Source of the DNA: Anaerovorax odorimutans
GTDB lineage: Bacteria > Bacillota > Clostridia > Peptostreptococcales > JAAYPU01
NCBI GenBank assembly: GCA_016841185.1
Contig: JAENZQ010000008.1
Location: 1 to 64,000 of the forward strand
Direction of reading: 5' to 3'
DNA length: 64,000 bases
The notes below the pieces were generated by a model that saw only the letters and a program-made list of their open reading frames with translations, did not search any database and was not told the DNA's origin. Both the position numbers and the translations under genes were made by a program. How positions within the stretch are numbered: position 1 is the stretch's first letter; each line of letters begins with the position of its first letter. Positions 1 through 8,127 of this stretch are shown here, piece after piece.

Positions 1-465
1 AACTTTGATATAATTTCAATAAACGTTACTGTGCCCTGTTTCGGTAATAACACCGTCACTTAGAAAGTTAATATCTATAGTTTTAGGAAAATAATAATCG
101 ATCCCCCGCTAAAATTTTTCGGTTTCATACACTGAATCGTAGCTGCTACGGAAGGTCGAAATGACCTGACCTTCATCCACAGGAGGAGAAAAAGCCAATT
201 GTTCATCTTTGTTTTGAATCAATCTGGCGGCTTGAAGCGGAAGTTCCGGTATTTTCTTTAAAAATCCAACGGTTCTTGACGGTATTTCTTTAAAATTATA
301 TTCTGTTGTAAGACTTGTTTCAATGATACTCAACAGTTTATTGGTCATAGTCAGATCTGCTTTCTTCAAACTGATAACAAATACCACAATAATGATACAT
401 ATCAGAATCTGAACTATCATTCTGCTGCCGGCCCTTTTGTTTTTTTTATAATATTTTATTCCCAT
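1..465 (-). pseudogene. M23-type (SpoIVFA-like) peptidase gene with in-frame stops, partial
   Basis: The open part (109-465) encodes 118 residues: a basic N-terminus, one membrane segment (about residues 17-33), a linker, and the beginning of an M23/LytM domain ending in YETEKF. A TAG follows at 109-111. Read past it in the same frame, the translation continues RGIDYYF... SDGVITETGHSNVY, then TGA at 16-18, then NYIKV. This matches the usual M23 pattern KFHxGID... DGxVxxxGxSxVYGNYI. The TAG falls exactly on the first zinc-ligand His and the TGA on a conserved Gly. The gene runs off the window edge. M23 genes with this N-terminal layout in Clostridia often precede a SpoIVFB-type protease; that neighbour is not visible here. 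It is either a decayed gene or a truncated membrane-anchor product; sequencing error cannot be excluded. Confidence 0.65.
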
Positions 466-731
466 AGTTCCCCTCCAAACATTTCCTCTATAAAAAGATA
501 TTTTTTATTCGTAAGAATTATTACATATATTAGGAAGAAAGTTGGAGGATAAGCAGGGACAATCTTTATAGTTATCAGGAAGTCAGAGAAAAAGAGAAGC
601 GTACCGCTAAAGCGAATGGCAACTCTTATCATAATATTCTGTTAGGGCTTCGCGCAGTCTCAAAAACGAAATTAAAATTTCTTTCTCGTTGCGAATGGCA
701 GCTCTAACTAATCATAGATTAGAGAGTCCCA

Positions 732-820
732 CTTTGAACCCTTTGCGGGTTCTGCGCCCCACTCAAAAAAAACAAGACCTCATAAAAGAAGTCTTGTTTC
801 TATTGGTGCGAAGAGCGGGA
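732..820. repeat. Direct repeat copy 1 (89 bp)
   Basis: Bases 732-820 are identical to 902-990, an offset of 170 bases. The unit contains a GAACCC-TTTGC-GGGTTC hairpin, the tRNA-Leu terminator hairpin and the last 17 bases of the tRNA-Leu gene including CCA. Copy 1 therefore carries only a 3' fragment of the tRNA followed by unrelated sequence. Confidence 0.9.
765..798 (-). terminator. Duplicated copy of the tRNA-Leu terminator
   Basis: On the minus strand, AACAAGAC pairs with GTCTTGTT across a 12-base loop, followed by an eight-base T run. It is identical to the terminator next to the intact tRNA and lies inside direct repeat copy 1. Confidence 0.7.
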
Positions 821-901
821 GCAGTAGCGATGACGAAATCACAGATTTCTATCGCCTTGCAAAAGACCTACATCAGAATCTAAGATTCTGTGTTAGGGCT
901 T

Positions 902-990
902 CTTTGAACCCTTTGCGGGTTCTGCGCCCCACTCAAAAAAAACAAGACCTCATAAAAGAAGTCTTGTTTCTATTGGTGCGAAGAGCGGGA
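902..990. repeat. Direct repeat copy 2 (89 bp), adjoining the intact tRNA-Leu
   Basis: Identical to 732-820. This copy ends inside the intact tRNA-Leu gene, so it is probably the parent copy. Confidence 0.9.
935..968 (-). terminator. Intrinsic terminator of tRNA-Leu
   Basis: An 8-bp stem (AACAAGAC / GTCTTGTT) followed on the minus strand by a run of eight T, a few bases beyond the CCA end of the tRNA. Confidence 0.85.
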
Positions 991-1058
991 CTTGAACCCG
1001 CACGGGTTGCCCCACACGCCCCTCAAACGTGCGCGTCTGCCGATTCCGCCATCCTCGC
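974..1058 (-). tRNA. tRNA-Leu (anticodon GAG)
   Basis: The 85-nt gene folds as a class II tRNA with a long variable arm. The acceptor strands are GCGAGGA and TCTTCGC with discriminator A and an encoded CCA (974-976). The anticodon stem CACGT/GCGTG encloses the loop TTGAGGG, giving anticodon GAG at 1022-1024, which reads CUC and CUU leucine codons. The T arm contains GGTTCAAGTCC. It is followed by an intrinsic terminator. Confidence 0.96.
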
Positions 1059-1061
1059 AGA

Positions 1062-2663
1062 TTAAGGCTCTTTAATGATCTGCCATGTTTCTGCTCCTTT
1101 GTAAAAATTATAAAAAACAGGATTTACTTCACCAACAAGTTCATTTGTTGAGATAGCGCCGTATTTTTTATACAACAGGCAGTAATATGGCAAATCTTCA
1201 TTTAAAATCGCTTTTATTTCTACAAATAGTTCTTTCTTTTTTTCATAGCTAAGGTTTCTTTGCAGTTCTACAAGCAAATAATCCAGATAATCATTCTGAT
1301 AACCGATAGGGTTCCCATAACCTGAATGAAGGGCAAATCGAAAGTCCATTAAATGAGAAACACGCCATCCACCCAGATACAAGTCAAAATTTCCCTGACT
1401 GATATATTGAGTGTAGGTGTCAAAGCCAATATATATTATATTAGAGGAAATACCTATTTTGTCAAGACTTTTCTTTATTATTTTTGCACAGTCCATCCTG
1501 GTTTTATTTTCCGAATTTACCAGTATATTTAATTTAAGTTCTTTTCCGTTTATGTCTTCAAGAATAGAATTGTTGTCCCTATCTTCATAACCGGCTTCTT
1601 TTAAAAGCGCGATGGCCTTATCAGAATTGAAGCGATAAAGATTATCGGCATTATTGCCGGTGTCTTTCAAAAAACCCGGATAATAAATGCTTTCACTTTC
1701 TGCAGCTGCTCCCAGATAAATATGCTTGATGATTTCACCTGTATCGATGGCATAACATATCGCTTGCCGTATCCGCCTGTCAGATAATATTTTGTTATCA
1801 AAATTAAAACCTAAAAATTCAGCTTCATTTGATACAAAGTCATCAATGGAAAGAGTTTTATCCTCCAGATACTTTCCCCAGTCGGAGTTGTGAGAATAGG
1901 CAATATGTATATTATTGATTTCCAATAACCCAATAGATTCTTCAGGAGAAGGAACAATTTTAAAAGTCAGATCATTTAAAGGTTTCTGACTCCCCCAATA
2001 TTGTTTATTCCCTTTTAATGAAATATATTTTAATTTTTCTATTTCATCAACCATATAAGGACCTGTTCCAACTGGAATAAATCCTGAAATGTTTTTATAT
2101 ATATTCCCTGACGATGCATCTTCCGGCAGAATAGGAAATACAAAATGTTCAATAGAATTATCGTAATTGTTATAGAAAATAATTTTTACCGTATTGTCAT
2201 CAACTTTTTCAGCTTTTTTTATATTGTTAACATAAATATTATAGGGAGATGCTTCATACCCGTTGTGATTGATATAGGTATTGATTGTAAAAATCACATC
2301 ATCTGAAGAAAATTCCGACCCATTATGCCAGGAAACATTTCTTCTCAAATGAAAGACGAGTTCATGGCCATCCTTCATGTATTCCCAACTTTCGGCAAGT
2401 AAAGGTACCGCCTTCAATGATTCATCCAAATCCACGAGGCTTTCATATATAAGCTTATTTAAATAATAGATGGATTCATCTTTACTGACCACCGGATTCA
2501 ATGTCTTGAAATTCAACATTGGTATTGATACTTCGTTGAGGATAATGGGAATCCCTTCAATCTCAGTGTTCTCTTCAGATTTTTCTTTTGGTTCATTGCA
2601 CCCTGGAATTGTAAAAAGCAGAACTATCAGGACGGCGGTTATAAATACTTTTAATCTATACAA
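1062..2663 (-). CDS. Oligopeptide ABC transporter substrate-binding lipoprotein (SBP family 5)
   Basis: A DppA/OppA-type extracellular solute-binding protein of about 533 residues. It starts with a lipoprotein signal: YRLK, a hydrophobic stretch, then IPGC with the lipidated Cys at about residue 22. The body shows family features such as ESLVDLDE, LAESWEY, FHLRRNVSWHNG, VGTGPYMV, RIRQAICYAID and the late GGWRVSHLMD segment. The start is uncertain: TTG at 2663 gives a normal-length signal peptide and follows a GGGAG motif; the frame can be extended to 2693 with another TTG. No permease or ATPase genes adjoin it, so it is an orphan binding protein that may work with a transporter elsewhere. Substrate specificity cannot be told from the sequence. 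Confidence 0.88.
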   Translation of the reverse strand: MYRLKVFITAVLIVLLFTIPGCNEPKEKSEENTEIEGIPIILNEVSIPMLNFKTLNPVVSKDESIYYLNKLIYESLVDLDESLKAVPLLAESWEYMKDGHELVFHLRRNVSWHNGSEFSSDDVIFTINTYINHNGYEASPYNIYVNNIKKAEKVDDNTVKIIFYNNYDNSIEHFVFPILPEDASSGNIYKNISGFIPVGTGPYMVDEIEKLKYISLKGNKQYWGSQKPLNDLTFKIVPSPEESIGLLEINNIHIAYSHNSDWGKYLEDKTLSIDDFVSNEAEFLGFNFDNKILSDRRIRQAICYAIDTGEIIKHIYLGAAAESESIYYPGFLKDTGNNADNLYRFNSDKAIALLKEAGYEDRDNNSILEDINGKELKLNILVNSENKTRMDCAKIIKKSLDKIGISSNIIYIGFDTYTQYISQGNFDLYLGGWRVSHLMDFRFALHSGYGNPIGYQNDYLDYLLVELQRNLSYEKKKELFVEIKAILNEDLPYYCLLYKKYGAISTNELVGEVNPVFYNFYKGAETWQIIKEP

Positions 2664-2806
2664 TTTTTGCACCACTCCCGGCCTTAAGGCCAAATTATAT
2701 GAAAAGACAGCTTATAGAGTATGAATATGGATTAAAGTTTTATAGTTTGTAGTTCTCAGATAGAGCTTAAGGGTTAATGGATTTCATATATATCTTAGAT
2801 ATTAGA

Positions 2807-3394
2807 TCATGAATCTTGCTGATTTTTAAGCGCTTCATCGATCTGACGGTACAAGTCTTTGAGGTTGCCGGAATTATCAAGAATCACGTCGGCATGTCTA
2901 TTTCTTTCGCTGCGCGATAATTGGGATTCCATACGCTTTTTTATTTCTTTAAAAGAGAGATTATCTCTATTTTTGATCCTTTCCATTTGTGTATTTTCAT
3001 CAATATCCACTACCCATATTTCATCAACGATTTTATCCAATCCGGTTTCAATCAATAATGGCGCATCAACGACCATAATTTTTTCATCGAATGTTTCTAA
3101 TTGATCTTTTATTTCACGAACAATTCTTTCATGCATAATCAGATTCAGCATTCTTAACTTTCTTTTATCATTAAAAACAATATCCGCTAATAATTTGCGA
3201 TTTAGTGTTCCGTCATGTTTCAATATTTCTTTTCCGAAATTCCGAACCAATTCATTCAAGGCATCTGAACCAGGCGAAACCATTTCCCTGGAAATTTTAT
3301 CTGCATCAATAACGGATACACCTTTCTCTGACAGATAGTTGGAAGCAGAGCTTTTTCCAGAGCCCATACCGCCTGTTAATCCAATAACTTTCAT
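2807..3394 (-). CDS. coaE: Dephospho-CoA kinase
   Basis: Catalyses the last step of coenzyme A synthesis, ATP-dependent phosphorylation of the 3'-hydroxyl of dephospho-CoA, in the cytoplasm. The 195 residues match the usual family length. The P-loop GLTGGMGSGKS lies at about residues 5-15, followed by DADKISREMV and the substrate-side motifs VVDAPLLIETG and NRDNLSFKEI. A GAGG motif precedes the ATG. It lies 12 bases downstream of polA, the same neighbour order as in many Firmicutes, and is probably cotranscribed with it. Confidence 0.96.
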   Translation of the reverse strand: MKVIGLTGGMGSGKSSASNYLSEKGVSVIDADKISREMVSPGSDALNELVRNFGKEILKHDGTLNRKLLADIVFNDKRKLRMLNLIMHERIVREIKDQLETFDEKIMVVDAPLLIETGLDKIVDEIWVVDIDENTQMERIKNRDNLSFKEIKKRMESQLSRSERNRHADVILDNSGNLKDLYRQIDEALKNQQDS

Positions 3395-3406
3395 AACACA
3401 TTACCT

Positions 3407-6070
3407 CTATTTTAAACAATACCAATTATCACCGATATGCAGATCCACTTTAAGAGGAACTTTTAATTCTACTGCATTTTCCATTTTTTCCACTAACAAT
3501 TGTTTGACTTTTTCTATTTCATCTTTATGAACTTCGATGATAAGCTCATCATGAACCTGCAGGATCAATCTGGATTTGGTATTGTCCTTCAAGGCCCTGT
3601 AAACATCTCTCATGGCAATTTTTATAATATCTGCTGCACTGCCCTGAATAGGTGTATTCATTGCCAGCCTTTCTCCGAAAGACCTAATATTGAAATTATT
3701 AGAAGTGATTTCAGGAACATGGCGTTTTCGATTCATGATCGTCTTTACATAGCCATTTGATTTACAGGATTCAATCATTTTATCCATATAAGCTTTTACA
3801 GTTGAATATTTTTTGAAATACTCCTGAATGTATTGAGAAGCTTCTTTTCTGGATATATTTAAATTTTCTGATAAACCATAGTCGCTCATACCGTAGATGA
3901 CACCAAAATTAACTGCTTTGGCCCGCGACCTTTGAAGGTTGGTAACATCTTCAGGTGCGACATTGAAAACTTTTGATGCCGTCATGGTATGAATATCTTC
4001 GTCATTCATAAAGGCTTCCATTAGAGAAGGATCTTCAGATATATGTGCTAAAACACGAAGTTCGATTTGTGAATAATCTGCGCCCATTAAAACATAATTT
4101 TCTTCCGGTATAAACGCTTTTCGTATAAGCCTGCCAGCTTCCTGTTTTATAGGGATATTCTGTAAATTAGGTTCTGTACAGCTGATTCTTCCGGTTGTCG
4201 TAACTGTCTGGTTAAAATGAGCATGTACTCTGTTAGTTTCTTTGTTAATTAAAGGAATCAGTCCTTCAATATATGTACTTTTTAATTTTGCAAGAGTTCG
4301 GTATTCTATGATCAAAGGTATAATATCATGAGATTCTTTAAGTTTCTCTAAAACATCAATGCTGGTAGAATAACCGGTCTTTGTTTTTTTAATAGCCGGC
4401 AGTTTAAGTTTATCAAACAAAATAGGTCCCAACTGCTTTGTAGAGTTAATATTAAATTGTTCTCCTGCCAGTTCATAGATTTTTTGAGAAATTTCTTCTA
4501 TTTCTTTTGTTAATCTCTCTCCGATTCTGGTAAGTTCACCGTCATCGATACCAAAACCAACGTATTCCATCTTTGCAAGAGCTTCTACCAAAGGAAGCTC
4601 AATTGTACGGTAGAGATCAATTAAATTCTCTTTCTTCAATCGTTCTTTCAATATTTCAGTTAATGTTTTAGTGATTTTACACCATCTAAATGCATAATCT
4701 GAATATTTTTCATTCATATCTCCAAAAAACTCTATTTGACCGTTCTGGTCAAAAAACTCCTTTTCGCCGGGCAAGTCCGTATTCAGATATTCCAGCGCCA
4801 AAGATTTCAAATCATAATTGCTTCTTTCCGGTTGGATCAAATATTGAGCAATGGCTGTATCAAATTCAATTTTAAAATCCTGTATCCCTAAATGAAACAG
4901 TTCATAGATATCATTTTTTATGTCATGACCTGTTATTCTTAAATTCAGTTTGTTGAAAGTATTATTTAATAAATTTTGAAATTCACTGTTTCCTATAGGA
5001 ATATAATAATAATGGTAATCCGACAATAAGCCGATTCCTATTAGATCAGGCCTTTTAATATGACTTTCATCAGAAAATACTTTTATTGTTACTTCCTGTT
5101 TTTTTAGAAGTGATTTTTCCATTTTTTCTATGGCTTTTATATCATTCACCAATATAAAGTCCACATCATCTCGGGTTATTTCTAAGGTGGATTCTTTATG
5201 AACATTCTTCTTTAATTTTGGGATCAGGCTGTAAAATTCGAGACGGTTATAGAGATTTACAAGTTTATCGGTATCCGGTTCATTGAAAGTGTATTCATCA
5301 AAGCAGATATCAATGGGAACATGGGTATTAATTTCTGCCAAGCGGCGGCTCATAACTGCAGTTTGTGAGTGATCAATAATTTTTTGACGAATTCTTTCAC
5401 TTTTCACTTCATTCACGTTGTTAACTAAATTATTAACAGAGCCGAATGTTTTGATGAGCTGCAATCCCGTTTTTTCACCAATTCCCGGAATGCCTGGAAT
5501 GTTATCGGATGCATCCCCCATTAATCCCTTGAGATCAATAAATTGCTCCGGCGTTATGCCATATTTATCCATAAATATTTTTTTATCATATACTTCGAAA
5601 TCACTGATTCCTTTTTTTGTAATAATCACTTGTGAAGAGTCGGAGGCAAGCTGCAGGGCATCCTTGTCACCGGTTATAACAAAAGTCTGTAGTTTGGCTT
5701 CCTCATTTTTTTTGACAACAGTGCCGATCAGATCGTCTGCCTCAAAGCCATCTAATTCAATTATTGAGATATTCATTGCCTCCAAAAGCTCTTTTAAAAG
5801 CGGAAGCTGTTGGGCAAGTTCCAGCGGCATTTTTTTTCTTCCGGCTTTGTACTCTGTATACTCTTTATGTCTGAAAGTCGGTGCTTTTTTATCAAATGCA
5901 ACCACCAGATATTCGGGATCATATTCTTCAATAATCTTATTCAACATATTGTTAAAGCCATAAACTGCATTGGTATACAGCCCTTCTTTTGTCATCAAAG
6001 GAGGCAGCGCATAGTATGCTCTGTTTATAAGGCTGTTTCCATCAATGATCACCATTCGTTTATTTATCAT
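3407..6070 (-). CDS. polA: DNA polymerase I
   Basis: An 887-residue repair and Okazaki-fragment-processing polymerase. The N-terminal 5' nuclease (about 1-290) shows VIIDGNSLINRAYYALP, VVAFDKKAPTFR, EYKAGRKKMP and GFEADDLIGTV. The C-terminal polymerase has motif A GADYSQIELRVLAH, motif B RSRAKAVNFGVIYG and motif C LQVHDELIIEV. The middle 3'-5' exonuclease domain is degenerate: the FDTET motif reads VFSDES and the last metal-binding Asp region reads YAFRWCKIT, so proofreading is probably absent, as in Bacillus. The ATG at 6070 is chosen because AAAGGAG sits in front of it; an upstream TTG would add nine residues without a better site. Confidence 0.97.
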   Translation of the reverse strand: MINKRMVIIDGNSLINRAYYALPPLMTKEGLYTNAVYGFNNMLNKIIEEYDPEYLVVAFDKKAPTFRHKEYTEYKAGRKKMPLELAQQLPLLKELLEAMNISIIELDGFEADDLIGTVVKKNEEAKLQTFVITGDKDALQLASDSSQVIITKKGISDFEVYDKKIFMDKYGITPEQFIDLKGLMGDASDNIPGIPGIGEKTGLQLIKTFGSVNNLVNNVNEVKSERIRQKIIDHSQTAVMSRRLAEINTHVPIDICFDEYTFNEPDTDKLVNLYNRLEFYSLIPKLKKNVHKESTLEITRDDVDFILVNDIKAIEKMEKSLLKKQEVTIKVFSDESHIKRPDLIGIGLLSDYHYYYIPIGNSEFQNLLNNTFNKLNLRITGHDIKNDIYELFHLGIQDFKIEFDTAIAQYLIQPERSNYDLKSLALEYLNTDLPGEKEFFDQNGQIEFFGDMNEKYSDYAFRWCKITKTLTEILKERLKKENLIDLYRTIELPLVEALAKMEYVGFGIDDGELTRIGERLTKEIEEISQKIYELAGEQFNINSTKQLGPILFDKLKLPAIKKTKTGYSTSIDVLEKLKESHDIIPLIIEYRTLAKLKSTYIEGLIPLINKETNRVHAHFNQTVTTTGRISCTEPNLQNIPIKQEAGRLIRKAFIPEENYVLMGADYSQIELRVLAHISEDPSLMEAFMNDEDIHTMTASKVFNVAPEDVTNLQRSRAKAVNFGVIYGMSDYGLSENLNISRKEASQYIQEYFKKYSTVKAYMDKMIESCKSNGYVKTIMNRKRHVPEITSNNFNIRSFGERLAMNTPIQGSAADIIKIAMRDVYRALKDNTKSRLILQVHDELIIEVHKDEIEKVKQLLVEKMENAVELKVPLKVDLHIGDNWYCLK

Positions 6071-6230
6071 TTCTAACTCCTTTACACTTCGATTCAAATT
6101 AATACGGACCGGAAGCGGTTACTATGCTTTAATCGACATATGAAAGTGTGCCCGAAAGCTCAACTTATACTTTCACTTGTCCTTACACTATACTTTTACT
6201 CTGCTTTCGCTTTTATTTATGTTTAAACTT

Positions 6231-7286
6231 TTACTTATAGTTAATGTCTATTAAAATGACAGATGTTTTGAATTCATTTTTTATTTTTTCCAGTGCATTG
6301 TTTTTTTCCGGAATCTGAACTGTTTCGATTTGCTCTAATCTTTTTTCATTACTTTCATTTTCTTCTTCATTTTCTGTTAAACCCATATCATTTTCTATCT
6401 TTGCGGCCAAACGGTTTAAAGCCATGATTTCGCTGTTCAGGGCATCATACTCTTCGGAATAATCACGGATATCCACATGATATTCTGTAATATTCGAATA
6501 TTGTGTTATATAATCCAGACAGCCTGTGAAAAGTTCTGAAGGCATTGTAAGTTTTATTTCCCAGTCTGCAGATTCATTATCGGCAGATACATTCATAACA
6601 ATATCCGGATGGGATTCCATGAACGGTTCAATAAAAGCTTCCACAGTCTCAAGAGAATCACTGCTAACATGTATCGATCCTTCATATGATTTAGCCGTAT
6701 CTACAGAAGAAGGAGCGGCTAATAAAAACATATCGGTACTTCTTACGTCTGATTCTCCGAAATCATGCGTCGAATCTTCTATTGCGGATGTATCTTGATC
6801 TGCCGCCATTGTTAACGGCTCCTGAGCAGCATCATCTGCCTTGGGCTGTGGGCTTCCGGCAGTATTCATTTCTTTCTGGAGCTTTTCGTCTGAATCATTG
6901 GCTAATGTCCATTTTGAACCGATTGAAGAAGATTCTTCCTGTGCCGTGTCCTGACTGGTATCTTTCATAAACATATTCTGGAAGGCGGATACAAAAACAA
7001 TTAGTACGGCGGCAGCAACAACACCATAAGTTCGCCAGTCTGTTCTAATCAGTTTATTTTTCCTTTTTTCAGTCAGCAGTTTCTTATGAAGGCCTTCTTT
7101 AAAATCAACGGGTAATTTAACCTCAGGTATATCATTGCACAGCTTTATATTTTCAGTAATCAATTGGTATTCTTCCCTGCAGGCAGAACATTCTGAAAGG
7201 TGCTTCTCGAATTTTTTTCTTTCCGAATCTTCAAGAAGATTATCTATATATAATGACATTTTTTCATTAATATCTTGGCAATTCAT
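6231..7286 (-). CDS. Anti-sigma factor: zinc-finger N-terminus with a DUF4349-like extracytoplasmic domain
   Basis: A 351-residue membrane protein directly downstream of the ECF sigma gene and probably its inhibitor. Residues 1-45 form a zinc-binding anti-sigma domain with the HLSECSACREEY motif (HxxxCxxC). A single membrane segment (YGVVAAAVLIVFVSAF, about residues 87-103) is followed by a low-complexity Ser/Asp/Gln-rich linker. The outer region (about 195-350) resembles DUF4349, including a predicted coiled coil (EEYDALNSEIMALNRLAAKIE). The N-terminus should bind the sigma factor in the cytoplasm and the outer part may sense the envelope. The signal and any cleaving protease are unknown. 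Confidence 0.85.
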   Translation of the reverse strand: MNCQDINEKMSLYIDNLLEDSERKKFEKHLSECSACREEYQLITENIKLCNDIPEVKLPVDFKEGLHKKLLTEKRKNKLIRTDWRTYGVVAAAVLIVFVSAFQNMFMKDTSQDTAQEESSSIGSKWTLANDSDEKLQKEMNTAGSPQPKADDAAQEPLTMAADQDTSAIEDSTHDFGESDVRSTDMFLLAAPSSVDTAKSYEGSIHVSSDSLETVEAFIEPFMESHPDIVMNVSADNESADWEIKLTMPSELFTGCLDYITQYSNITEYHVDIRDYSEEYDALNSEIMALNRLAAKIENDMGLTENEEENESNEKRLEQIETVQIPEKNNALEKIKNEFKTSVILIDINYK

Positions 7287-7326
7287 AGTACTGCTCCTTT
7301 CTTATACATATCTTTAGACCATACGG

Positions 7327-7911
7327 TTACCGGATTTGTTCCATAGTAGACACTACGATTTCCTTCAGCTTGCTTCGTGCCCGATTGATTCTTGACTTGA
7401 CAGTTCCTTCCGAGCAATTTAATATCTGAGCGATTTCATCGTATGAGAACCCTTGAATATCTCTTAATATAATGACTGTTTTGTGGTCATAAGATAATTT
7501 ATGAAGACAGTCTATAATTTGAGCTGAATTTTCTTTGTTATCCAGGATGATATCCGGCCGGTGAAGTTCATCTTTAATGTCCTCAATCTCTCCTGTCAGA
7601 GTATTCTGGTAATTGGTCAGGCTCATTGTATTGTTATCCCATTTATTTTTCTTTTTCAAAAAATCATAACAGGTGTTGGTTACAATTCTGTATATCCATG
7701 TATAGAAACTGCTGTCTCCACGAAATTTGCGGAGAGAACGGTATATTTTGATAAAGGAGTCCTGAATTACATCTTTTGCGTCTTCTTCATTGCCTAACAT
7801 TCTTAAAGCAATATTATAAGCTTTGGATTGATAGCGCTCAATGAGCTTTTCAAAGCTTTCAACATCACCTTTTATTGCACGTCCAAGCAATATTTTTTCC
7901 TCAGATGACAT
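7327..7911 (-). CDS. ECF RNA polymerase sigma factor (SigW/RpoE-like)
   Basis: A 194-residue sigma-70 family group IV factor. Region 2 (about 20-95) has RYQSKAYNIALRML, DAKDVIQDSFIKIYRSL and FYTWIYRIVTNTCYDFL. Region 4 (about 135-188) has LSYDHKTVIILRDIQGFSYDEIAQILN and the recognition helix SEGTVKSRINRARSKLKE. It is paired with the anti-sigma gene just downstream (40-base gap). A sigma-A type promoter lies upstream. It probably controls envelope-stress genes; its regulon cannot be read from this window. Confidence 0.93.
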   Translation of the reverse strand: MSSEEKILLGRAIKGDVESFEKLIERYQSKAYNIALRMLGNEEDAKDVIQDSFIKIYRSLRKFRGDSSFYTWIYRIVTNTCYDFLKKKNKWDNNTMSLTNYQNTLTGEIEDIKDELHRPDIILDNKENSAQIIDCLHKLSYDHKTVIILRDIQGFSYDEIAQILNCSEGTVKSRINRARSKLKEIVVSTMEQIR

Positions 7912-7945
7912 AACATTAACCTCCTGATATTATGAGTCAGACATA

Positions 7946-7974
7946 ATTATAACACATATCATTTCATCTTGTAA
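7946..7974 (-). promoter_or_regulatory. Sigma-A promoter of the ECF sigma gene
   Basis: On the minus strand TTACAA (7969-7974) is separated by 17 bases from TATAAT (7946-7951), about 35 bases upstream of the start codon. An AGGAGG ribosome binding site follows. No convincing ECF-type autoregulatory promoter was seen. Confidence 0.65.
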
Positions 7975-8127
7975 GATATACCGTAAATGTGTAATCTAAA
8001 TAAAAAATAGATAACACATCTTAATTAAATAAGCCCCGTATAAATAATTATCCGTTGAGACTTGAAAAGGATTTATATTTATACAGAGCTCATCTTTTTT
8101 ATACTAAGATATGTCTGCTTGATGGTT

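Larger units (their letters stand above)
541..900. other. Palindrome-rich non-coding spacer
   Basis: No credible gene. It holds several small hairpins, for example CAGAATC-TAA-GATTCTG (872-888), a GCGAT...ATCGC hairpin (827-855) and an AACGA...TCGTT hairpin (665-690). Partial repeats are also present: GCGAATGGCA with A or G then CTCT occurs twice (about 614 and 695), and TGTTAGGGCTTC occurs at about 641 and 891. It looks like degraded copies of small palindromic intergenic elements. The short open frame across it (689-883) has no ribosome binding site and runs through the repeats. Confidence 0.5.

Noticed and set aside
689-883. 64-codon plus-strand open frame
   Set aside because: It runs through the direct repeat, the duplicated terminator and the tRNA fragment, has no ribosome site and no protein-like composition.
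6098-6230. Structured element between polA and the anti-sigma gene
   Set aside because: GAAAGTGT and ACTTTC could pair loosely, but no clear stem, T run or known RNA pattern was found.
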